A stretch of DNA of 32,091 nt from assembly GCA_025465535.1 (NCBI GenBank), contig JAODMY010000033.1:1-32091 (forward strand), in the 5' to 3' direction. This document shows, piece by piece, positions 9,179-15,681 of this stretch; the first letter of the stretch is position 1, and every line of letters begins with the position of its first letter. Both the position numbers and the translations under genes were made by a program. This DNA is from Glaciihabitans sp. GTDB taxonomy: Bacteria > Actinomycetota > Actinomycetes > Actinomycetales > Microbacteriaceae. The notes under the pieces were generated by a model. It was not told the origin of the DNA and searched no databases. It worked only from the letters and a program-made list of their open reading frames with translations.

Positions 9179-10597
9179 TCACGACGTCAGATCCACACAC
9201 TTTTGCGAGCTGGGCTGGCCGGTCTTGCCCTCGCGGATCACGGTGACGGTAATGCAGACGTGTTCGCCCGCGGTCCCGTCGACCACGAACGAGTTGATGT
9301 CCTGGTTGCTCGAGGCGCCGTCGGTCGTCGAAATCTGATACGAGTCGTGGTCCACCAGTCCCGGATCAGCCCAGCTGAATTTCACCGAGGTTCCGTGTTG
9401 CGCCGCCACAATGTTGGACACGACGGGGATGCCGCCGCCATTGGCCCTCGCCAGCACGAACACGGCCGTTCCGCCGAGTGCGAGCGCGAGCGCCCCGAGA
9501 GCGACGACTCCCCAAATGAGCACCCGCGACCCGCGAGCACGAGGGATGGGACGAGAGGCGGAACTGCGAGCACCAGCGGTATCACGCACCATCGTTCCGA
9601 CCGAGGAGTACTGCCGGTCGGTCCTGCGCCGCCGACGACGTCCCGTGTTCGAGTTGACCAGAGCACCGGCGACGCCGCGAACGCGAGTCTTCTCCTCGAG
9701 GTCGGCGACCGTCGCAAGCGCCCAGTCGTCCATCTCGACCTCGACCGGGGTCTGCGCGACTCCGAGCTCGGACTCGACCATCTGGAACGAACGGACCAGC
9801 TCGAGCACGGTGGCCGGACGATTCTCCGGCTTGCGCGACATCGCGTTCGCCAGGAGTTTTTCGAGGCTCGCCGGGACATCGGTCCGCGCGATCGGCTGCG
9901 GCCTTCCCCGGTTGATGCGCGAGATGAGATCCGGCGACTTGTTGGCATCGCCCGGGATTTCGAACGGCGAGCGACCCGCAAGCAACGAATACACGGTCGC
10001 GGCGAGCGACCAGACCTCGGAGTGGATCGAGCCGGGTGTCTCATCCATCAACACCTCGGGGGCGGACCACGGGATCGACATTCCGATCATCTCCTGGTCC
10101 CGCGAGTCGGCCACGGTCGCGGCAATTCCGAAATCGGCGAGAACCGGATGCCCGTACGCCGTCATCAGGATGTTGCTCGGCTTGATATCGCGGTGCAGAA
10201 CGCCGGCCCTGTGCGCGGTCTCGATCGCGCTCCCGATGCGCACGGCGATCCGAAGAACCTCCGGAACAGGGATGCGCTCGGAGCGGTAGCGCGCGCTCAG
10301 CGAAGCGGAGCACAGCTCCATGACGAGATAGGGACGGCCATCCGCCGAGACACCAGCCTGATAGACCGTGAGGATCGATGGATGCGCGCTCAGCTGCGCC
10401 ATCAGGTTTGCCTCGGCCTGGAACATCTGCCGGACCTGGTCGTTGACCACCTCGCTCAGCATGACCTTCACGGCGACCTGGCGGCGGGGCATGTTCTGCG
10501 CATAGAGGAAGACGTCAGCGAATCCACCGGATCCGAGGACGTGAACGTGCGAGAACCCCGGCAATACCGGTGGCTGCGAAGGCAAGCGGCGCGCCAA
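9179..10597 (-). CDS. Transmembrane Ser/Thr protein kinase (PknB-like catalytic domain)
   Basis: This 472-residue Hanks-type kinase has its glycine loop at 21-29 (LGSGGFADV), Lys44, Glu62, catalytic loop HRDIKPSN at 135-142, DFG at 155-157 and APE at 179-181, so it should be active. Subdomain IX reads SEVW (193-196) where SDVW is usual. An Arg-rich juxtamembrane stretch (320-328) leads to one membrane helix near 359-383. An extracellular domain of about 89 residues follows, FN3-like by eye with Cys448 and Cys467 likely bonded; there are no PASTA repeats. The start is TTG at 10597, supported by a GAGGGGGG ribosome site about 6 nt upstream. It is followed after 9 bp by the giant surface protein and preceded by its likely opposing phosphatase. 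Substrates are unknown; the FHA protein is a good candidate. Confidence 0.95.
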   Translation of the reverse strand: MARRLPSQPPVLPGFSHVHVLGSGGFADVFLYAQNMPRRQVAVKVMLSEVVNDQVRQMFQAEANLMAQLSAHPSILTVYQAGVSADGRPYLVMELCSASLSARYRSERIPVPEVLRIAVRIGSAIETAHRAGVLHRDIKPSNILMTAYGHPVLADFGIAATVADSRDQEMIGMSIPWSAPEVLMDETPGSIHSEVWSLAATVYSLLAGRSPFEIPGDANKSPDLISRINRGRPQPIARTDVPASLEKLLANAMSRKPENRPATVLELVRSFQMVESELGVAQTPVEVEMDDWALATVADLEEKTRVRGVAGALVNSNTGRRRRRRTDRQYSSVGTMVRDTAGARSSASRPIPRARGSRVLIWGVVALGALALALGGTAVFVLARANGGGIPVVSNIVAAQHGTSVKFSWADPGLVDHDSYQISTTDGASSNQDINSFVVDGTAGEHVCITVTVIREGKTGQPSSQKCVDLTS

Positions 10598-10634
10598 AAC
10601 TACCCCCCTCGGGATCGTCGGTTTGTTTATTGTA
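10598..10634 (-). promoter_or_regulatory. Possible internal promoter and ribosome site for the kinase gene
   Basis: In the 54-bp gap after the phosphatase stop there is a good -10 hexamer, TACAAT (10629-10634). The strong purine-rich ribosome site GAGGGGGG lies just before the TTG start. Transcription would begin near 10622 and give a leader of about 24 nt. No convincing -35 is seen. A short GGCGG/CCGCC hairpin occupies the spacer. It could let kinase and downstream genes be made separately from FHA-PP2C. Confidence 0.35.
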
Positions 10635-10651
10635 GGCGGGTGTATGCCGCC

Positions 10652-11488
10652 CTAAACCGACCTCCCCCCCGAACGGGGGGACGTGGCGTGCAGTTCAAAA
10701 TCGCCTGGTGCGTCGATCACATCGAGCACAATGCAGGTGATGTTATCGCGGCCACCCGCGGCGAGCGCGGCATCCACGAGCGCGTGCGCCGTCTCTCGCG
10801 CCGACAGTCCGGCGGCAAGATGCAGCCGCAGCCGATCGTCGCTGATTTCCTTGGTGAGGCCATCCGAGCAAATCAGGAGACGGAAGCCGGGGCGAAGCGG
10901 CAGCATCCAATAGTCCGCCGTCGGAGGCATGTTGAACCCCACCGCGCGGGTGATCACGTTGCTGTCCGGGTGATGCTCGGCCTGGGCCCGATCGATGAGG
11001 CCGGCCTCGACCATCTCCTGCACGACAGAGTGGTCGACCGTGACCTGCCGAAGCTCGTTGCGCTCGAACTGGTAGACCCGACTGTCGCCGATGTTGAAGA
11101 CCGCGAAATAGGGCTCGCCGCCCTGGAGCGTGAGGACTACCCCGGTGACGGTCGTGCCGACACCAAGCTCGCTGTCGACGCCGACAATCTCGATGTCGCC
11201 CGTTGCGCGCTCGAGCGCGCGATCCACCTCGGCGGTCGTCGCGAAGCCATCGGTGATGACCTCGGCGAGGCGGGTGACGACCGCGGCGCTCGCGAGATCT
11301 CCGGCGGAGTGCCCGCCCATCCCATCCGCAACGGCGAAGACGGGAGACTGCGCGATATAGCTGTCTTCGTTGGCGCTTCGCCTTCGCCCTGTGTCGGTCG
11401 CAGCCGCCCAGGTGAGACGAATTACCGCGTCCGGGCGAGTAGGGAGATGCAATTCATATCTGGCCGTACTGCCGCCGATTTCGGTCAC
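10652..11488 (-). CDS. PP2C-family Ser/Thr protein phosphatase
   Basis: This soluble 278-residue protein is a complete bacterial PP2C (PstP-like catalytic core). Metal-binding motifs are visible in order: NED near 40-42, ADGMGGHSAGD at 54-64, GTTVTG at 111-116, NIGDSRVY at 132-139, SDGL with Asp209, and GRDN with Asp248. The enzyme removes phosphate from phospho-Ser/Thr using Mn2+ or Mg2+. It starts at GTG 11488, overlapping the FHA stop as GTGA, so the two are probably translationally coupled. It lacks the membrane helix and tail of mycobacterial PstP. The kinase 54 bp downstream is its natural counterpart. The last codons contain a C7/G6 run that can form a small hairpin. Confidence 0.95.
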   Translation of the reverse strand: MTEIGGSTARYELHLPTRPDAVIRLTWAAATDTGRRRSANEDSYIAQSPVFAVADGMGGHSAGDLASAAVVTRLAEVITDGFATTAEVDRALERATGDIEIVGVDSELGVGTTVTGVVLTLQGGEPYFAVFNIGDSRVYQFERNELRQVTVDHSVVQEMVEAGLIDRAQAEHHPDSNVITRAVGFNMPPTADYWMLPLRPGFRLLICSDGLTKEISDDRLRLHLAAGLSARETAHALVDAALAAGGRDNITCIVLDVIDAPGDFELHATSPRSGGRSV

Positions 11489-12141
11489 TCCCGGCCTTCT
11501 TCTGCTTGGGTTTGCCCCGTGCTCGACGCCGCGCCCGACTGTGGGCTCGATTCGAGGGGCAGGATCTCGATCACGTTTCCGTCACCAATGTCTACCAGAG
11601 TGCCGGGAGTCACGACGACCGATTCGCCCTGACGGAGCTTCCGCGAGACGCCTGCTGGCGGAAAAATGACCGACCCGTTGGTCGAACGCATGTCGGTCAG
11701 GACAACGGATGCCCCGAGCTGGCGAACCTCGAGATGCGTGCTCGACACCTCGCGCGCGGGCGAGGCGACGCGGACCAGTCGCGGCATCTGCCCGTAGCTG
11801 ATGCGCGGACTGCTCGGACGCCGACCGACGTAACAGACGGCGTCCAGCCAGACGACGGTCTTGCCGATCCGAAAGCGGAAGTACCGCGGCGCCGGCTCCT
11901 CCGGCTGCTTCCACGACGCAACGGCGGACTGCGCGGGCTGGCCTACCGGAACCTCGGCAGTGAGCTCGATGCCTGACGGCTCGATGAAACGCGGGTTGAG
12001 CTCCGGCTCGACGAGTTCCGGCGGCTGATGTTCACGCACCAGCGTGTCTTCGAAGTCTTCGAAGTCTTCGGAGGGCGGTGCAACGGGCTGGAGAAGCGGC
12101 AGTCTCGGCACCGGAACCGTGTCGTGCAGTTCGTCGTCCAC
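11485..12141 (-). CDS. FHA-domain phosphothreonine-binding protein
   Basis: This 218-residue protein has a C-terminal FHA domain near residues 88-195 with the binding residues in place: GRR at 106-108, SSTH at 133-136 and STNG at 153-156. The N-terminal 80 residues are acidic and Pro-rich, probably disordered, and include two DT sites (Thr8 and Thr33, the latter in EDTLVREH). These could be kinase targets, as in GarA/OdhI-type regulators; this is inference. FHA domains bind phospho-Thr peptides, so the protein could link the neighbouring kinase to its partners. The start is GTG 12141. An AGGAGG lies 14 nt upstream, rather far, and a GATAAT hexamer lies 6 nt upstream, favouring a leaderless start. 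It is 18 bp after the aldehyde dehydrogenase gene and the first gene of the cluster. Confidence 0.9.
   Translation of the reverse strand: MDDELHDTVPVPRLPLLQPVAPPSEDFEDFEDTLVREHQPPELVEPELNPRFIEPSGIELTAEVPVGQPAQSAVASWKQPEEPAPRYFRFRIGKTVVWLDAVCYVGRRPSSPRISYGQMPRLVRVASPAREVSSTHLEVRQLGASVVLTDMRSTNGSVIFPPAGVSRKLRQGESVVVTPGTLVDIGDGNVIEILPLESSPQSGAASSTGQTQAEEGRE
12046..12070. repeat. 9-bp in-frame tandem repeat in the FHA gene
   Basis: The unit gtcttcgaa occurs 2.8 times in tandem and encodes the acidic DFEDFED stretch just before Thr33. Because the unit is a multiple of three, copy-number change would lengthen the acidic patch without a frameshift. Confidence 0.8.
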
Positions 12142-12176
12142 GGTTTGATTATCCGCCTCCTACTCCCCGATGTAAC
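12142..12176 (-). promoter_or_regulatory. Putative leaderless promoter of the FHA-kinase-surface protein cluster
   Basis: Reading the minus strand, GTTACA (12171-12176, four of six matches to TTGACA) is followed by 17 bp and GATAAT (12148-12153), then 6 nt to the GTG start. Transcription would start at or next to the GTG. The element straddles the 3' end of the aldehyde dehydrogenase gene, so the cluster can have its own promoter despite the 18-bp gap. Confidence 0.5.
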
Positions 12177-13596
12177 TCATCACGTGCTTGATCCGGGTGT
12201 AGTCGTCGAAGCCGTAGGCCGACAGGTCCTTGCCATAGCCCGAGTGCTTGAAACCGCCGTGTGGCATCTCGGCGACCAGCGGAATGTGGGTGTTGATCCA
12301 CACGCATCCGAAGTCGAGGTGCTTGGCGAACCGCATCGCGCGGCCGTGGTCCCTGGTCCAGACGCTCGACGAGAGGCCATACTGCACGCCGTTGGCCCAC
12401 TCGAGCGCCTGGGCGTCGTCGCGGAACTTCTGCACAGTGATGACCGGCCCGAAGATCTCGTTCTGGATGGCATCGTCCGTCTGCTTGAGACCCGAGACGA
12501 CCGTCGCCTCGTAGAAGTAACCGTTCTCGCCCTGGCGGCGGCCACCGAGCTCGACGTTCGCGTTCGAGGGAAGCGCGTCGATGATGCCCGACACGCGCTC
12601 GAGTTGGTTCGCATTGTTGACCGGCCCGAACAGGATGTCGTCGCGGTCCGGTGCACCCGTCTTCGCGTTCTCTTTCGCCCACGCCACCATGCCTGCGACG
12701 AACTCGTCGTGCACGCTCTCGTGCACGAGCACTCGAGTCGCGGCCGTGCAATCCTGGCCCGCGTTGAAGTACCCCGCGATTCCGATGCCCTCGACGGCCC
12801 GCTCGATGTCCGCATCCGCGAACACGATGACGGGCGCCTTGCCGCCGAGCTCGAGATGGACGCGCTTCAGGTCGCTCGCCGCCGACTTAGCGACCTCCAT
12901 CCCGGCGCGAACCGAGCCGGTGATCGACACCATCTGCGGAATCTTGTTCTCGATCATTGCGGCCCCGGTCGTCCGGTCGCCGGTGATCACGTTGAGCACG
13001 CCCCTCGGCAGGAACTCCGCGGCGACCTCCGCGAGCAGAAGAGTGGAGGAGGGCGTCGTGTCCGATGGCTTCAAGACGGTGGTGTTTCCGGCCGCCAAAG
13101 CCGGCGCGAACTTCCATACGGCCATGTTGAGCGGGTAGTTCCACGGTGTCACCTGGCCGATGACTCCGATGGGCTCACGGCGGATGAACGACGTGTGATC
13201 CTTCATGTACTCCCCCGCGGACCTGCCGTCGAGGTTGCGAGCCGCGCCGGCGAAAAACCGGATCTGGTCGACCGACACCAGGATCTCATCCTCGACGAGC
13301 GACGCCCTCGGCTTGCCGGTGTCCTTCGACTCGAGGTCGGCGAACTCCCCTGCGCGGGCCTCAATGGCATCCGCGATCCGGAACAGAGCGAGCTGTCGCT
13401 CACCAGGGGTCGTCTCACCCCAGACCTCGAAGGCGTCCGCTGCCGCACGGAACGCGGTGTCGACATCCTTCTTCGAGGAGACCGGTGAGGACGCGTAGGT
13501 GGCCTCGGTTGCCGGATCGATGACATCGAAGCTCGAGTCCGCGTTCGCCTCGACATACGCGCCATTGATGAAGTTCTTCAGGTTTCGTGCGCTCAT
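12160..13596 (-). CDS. Aldehyde dehydrogenase, probably gamma-aminobutyraldehyde dehydrogenase
   Basis: This NAD(P)-dependent aldehyde dehydrogenase has 478 residues from ATG 13596. The substrate/cofactor stretch TPWNYPLNMAVWKFAPALAAG contains Asn153, and the general base Glu249 (LELGGK) and nucleophile Cys283 (GQDCTA) are present. The overall pattern fits the aminobutyraldehyde/betaine aldehyde branch (PatD-like), which would oxidise 4-aminobutanal to GABA. The divergent aminotransferase and amine oxidoreductase support that. A GTG at 13617 could add seven residues (MLSRLGD), but protein starts in this family favour MSARNLKNFING. Substrate specificity within the family is hard to judge by eye, so succinate-semialdehyde or betaine aldehyde remain alternatives. 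Confidence 0.87.
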   Translation of the reverse strand: MSARNLKNFINGAYVEANADSSFDVIDPATEATYASSPVSSKKDVDTAFRAAADAFEVWGETTPGERQLALFRIADAIEARAGEFADLESKDTGKPRASLVEDEILVSVDQIRFFAGAARNLDGRSAGEYMKDHTSFIRREPIGVIGQVTPWNYPLNMAVWKFAPALAAGNTTVLKPSDTTPSSTLLLAEVAAEFLPRGVLNVITGDRTTGAAMIENKIPQMVSITGSVRAGMEVAKSAASDLKRVHLELGGKAPVIVFADADIERAVEGIGIAGYFNAGQDCTAATRVLVHESVHDEFVAGMVAWAKENAKTGAPDRDDILFGPVNNANQLERVSGIIDALPSNANVELGGRRQGENGYFYEATVVSGLKQTDDAIQNEIFGPVITVQKFRDDAQALEWANGVQYGLSSSVWTRDHGRAMRFAKHLDFGCVWINTHIPLVAEMPHGGFKHSGYGKDLSAYGFDDYTRIKHVMSYIGE

Positions 13597-13643
13597 ATCT
13601 CCCAGCCTACTGAGCACACGCGCTGCACTCTAGGGACAAATCA

Positions 13644-13654
13644 ACGAATTTCGT
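13644..13654. promoter_or_regulatory. Candidate operator palindrome between aldehyde dehydrogenase and Lrp genes
   Basis: ACGAATTTCGT is a perfect 5-1-5 palindrome in an AT-rich patch of the 124-bp divergent region. Its A/T-rich centre resembles Lrp/AsnC-type sites, and the regulator gene starts 67 bp away. It may control both directions. This is position and symmetry only. Confidence 0.3.
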
Positions 13655-13685
13655 GGGTTAAATGGCCCGTTCTATGCGGATTCGC

Positions 13686-13714
13686 TTGTGGCCCGCCCCG
13701 GGCGCTGACAGAAT
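13686..13714 (+). promoter_or_regulatory. Putative leaderless promoter of the Lrp/AsnC gene
   Basis: TTGTGG (13686-13691), a 17-bp spacer and CAGAAT (13709-13714) are followed by 6 nt and the ATG at 13721. No ribosome site is visible before the ATG, which agrees with a leaderless transcript. Confidence 0.5.
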
Positions 13715-13720
13715 CGATTC

Positions 13721-14203
13721 ATGGCAACGCCAGGAAAGCAGTCCGGCTCGAAGCCGATTCAACTCGATGACGTGTCGAAAGCGATCATCGAGCAGCTCCA
13801 GAGCGATGGCCGACGCTCCTACGCGGAGATCGGCAAGGCCGTGGGCCTGAGCGAAGCCGCCGTGCGCCAGCGCGTGCAGAAGCTCACGGACTCCGGCGTC
13901 ATGCAGGTTGTCGCCGTCACCGATCCGATGCAGCTCGGGTTCTACCGCCAGGCCATGATCGGGATCCGTGTCTCCGGGGACACGACCACAGTGGCCGAGC
14001 AACTCGGCAGCATCGCCGCGGTCGACTACGTCGTGCTGACCGCGGGAAGTTTCGACCTTCTCGCCGAAGTCGTCTGCGAGAACGACGAAGACCTCATCGA
14101 ACTTCTCAATAAGAAGATCAGGGGGATCCCGGGCGTGCTCTCAACCGAAACGTTCGTCTATCTCAAACTCCAGAAGCAGTTCTACAACTGGGGAACTCGC
14201 TAG
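13721..14203 (+). CDS. Lrp/AsnC-family transcriptional regulator
   Basis: This 160-residue protein is the usual length for the family. The N-terminal winged HTH starts at about residue 15 (LDDVSKAIIEQLQSDGRRSY, then IGKAVGLSEAAVRQRVQKL around 37-55). The C-terminal RAM/effector domain covers roughly 80-155. These regulators bind DNA as dimers or octamers and sense amino acids or related metabolites. Placed 13 bp upstream of the aminotransferase and divergent from the aldehyde dehydrogenase, it is probably the local regulator of amine catabolism. The effector is unknown. Confidence 0.93.
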   Translation: MATPGKQSGSKPIQLDDVSKAIIEQLQSDGRRSYAEIGKAVGLSEAAVRQRVQKLTDSGVMQVVAVTDPMQLGFYRQAMIGIRVSGDTTTVAEQLGSIAAVDYVVLTAGSFDLLAEVVCENDEDLIELLNKKIRGIPGVLSTETFVYLKLQKQFYNWGTR

Positions 14204-14216
14204 TTAGAAGGCAGTC

Positions 14217-15671
14217 ATGACCACAACAGAGCAGGCAGTACCGGTGGGCGACAGTTCGAAGTCCGCCGGAAATTCCCAGTCCTCCGGCAGCTCGAAGTTC
14301 AACGAGCGTGAGCTGCAGCAGAAGGCAAAGGACCACCTGTGGATGCACTTCGCCAGGCAGTCCGTCATGGAGGACGGCGCGGGCGTGCCGATCATCGTCA
14401 AGGGTGAGGGCCACCACATCTGGGACTCGAACGGCAAGAAGTACTTCGACGGCCTGTCCGGACTGTTCGTCGTGAACGCCGGGCACGGGCGCCGACGGCT
14501 CGCCGAGGCCGCGGCCAGGCAGGCCGAGGAGCTCGCGTTCTTCCCAATCTGGTCCTACGCCCATCCGAACGCCATCGAACTCGCGGATCGCCTCGCGTCG
14601 TACGCACCGGGAGACCTGAACCGCGTCTTCTTCTCGACCGGCGGCGGCGAAGCGGTCGAGACGGCCTTCAAACTGGCCAAGTACTACTGGAAGTTGCAGG
14701 GGCGCCCGACCAAGCACAAGGTGATCTCGCGCAACGTCGCCTATCACGGCACCCCGCAGGGAGCGCTTGCGATCACGGGCATCCCCGCCATGAAGGAGAT
14801 GTTCGAGCCCGTCACGCCCGGCGGATTCCGCGTGCCGAACACGAACTACTACCGCGCGGAGGAGATGGGCTTCACCGGTAGCGAGGAAGCCTTCGGCCAA
14901 TGGGCGGCCAACCGCATCGAGGAGATGATCCAGTTCGAGGGGCCGGAGACGGTCGCCGCGATCTTCCTCGAGCCCGTGCAGAACAGTGGCGGATGCTTCC
15001 CGCCGCCGCCCGGATACTTCAAGCGCGTACGCGAGATCTGCGACCAGTACGACGTGCTGCTCGTGGCCGACGAGGTCATCACGGGCTTCGGCCGCATCGG
15101 CAACTGGTTCGCCTCGACCACCTACGGCTTCCAGCCCGACATGATCACGTGCGCCAAGGGAATGACGAGCGGATACTCTCCCATCGGCGCCACCATCGTG
15201 AGCGACCGCCTTTACGAGCCGTTCAAGCACGGCACGACGTCGTTTTATCACGGCTACACATTCGGCGGGCATCCGGTCTCGGCCGCGGTTGCGCTCGCGA
15301 ACCTCGACATCTTCGAGGAGGAGAAGCTCAACGAGAACGTGCGGAAGAACTCGCCGATCTTCCGATCCACGCTCGAAAAGCTCAAGGACCTGCCGATTGT
15401 CGGCGACGTGCGAGGAGATGGCTACTTCTTCGGAATCGAGCTCGTCAAGGACAAGGAGACCAAGGAGACGTTCAACGACGATGAATCCGAGCGCCTGCTG
15501 CGCGGGTTCCTGTCGAAGGGCCTGTTCGACGCCGGACTCTACTGTCGAGCGGATGACCGCGGAGACCCCGTCGTTCAGCTCGCGCCGCCGCTCACCGTCG
15601 GGCCAGCCGAGTTCGATGAGATCGAGGGCATCCTGCGTGGCGTCCTGACCGAGGCGTGGAGTCGTCTCTGA
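14217..15671 (+). CDS. Class III PLP aminotransferase, probably putrescine/omega-amine:pyruvate type
   Basis: This 484-residue fold-type I enzyme of the ornithine/omega-amino acid aminotransferase class has GGGEA at 142-146, where phosphate binding is expected. The PLP-ring Asp285 (VADEVITGFG) and the Schiff-base Lys314 (CAKGMTSGY) are present. The pattern HLWMHF, ISRNVAYHG and GQWAANRIEE resembles Pseudomonas SpuC-type putrescine:pyruvate aminotransferase. The first 28 residues are Ser/Gly-rich and probably disordered. A GAAGG ribosome site lies about 7 nt before the ATG. With the divergent aldehyde dehydrogenase it would convert putrescine to aminobutanal and then GABA; beta-alanine or other omega-amines are alternative substrates. 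Confidence 0.87.
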   Translation: MTTTEQAVPVGDSSKSAGNSQSSGSSKFNERELQQKAKDHLWMHFARQSVMEDGAGVPIIVKGEGHHIWDSNGKKYFDGLSGLFVVNAGHGRRRLAEAAARQAEELAFFPIWSYAHPNAIELADRLASYAPGDLNRVFFSTGGGEAVETAFKLAKYYWKLQGRPTKHKVISRNVAYHGTPQGALAITGIPAMKEMFEPVTPGGFRVPNTNYYRAEEMGFTGSEEAFGQWAANRIEEMIQFEGPETVAAIFLEPVQNSGGCFPPPPGYFKRVREICDQYDVLLVADEVITGFGRIGNWFASTTYGFQPDMITCAKGMTSGYSPIGATIVSDRLYEPFKHGTTSFYHGYTFGGHPVSAAVALANLDIFEEEKLNENVRKNSPIFRSTLEKLKDLPIVGDVRGDGYFFGIELVKDKETKETFNDDESERLLRGFLSKGLFDAGLYCRADDRGDPVVQLAPPLTVGPAEFDEIEGILRGVLTEAWSRL

Positions 15672-15681
15672 TGTCCACGAA

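Noticed and set aside
10664-10680. C-run/G-run hairpin at the end of the phosphatase gene as a terminator
   Set aside because: It lies within the last codons, has no U-run, and the kinase follows closely; more likely incidental.
9203-11632. 809-codon plus-strand frame opposite kinase and phosphatase
   Set aside because: It runs across two well-supported minus-strand genes and has no domain-like sequence.
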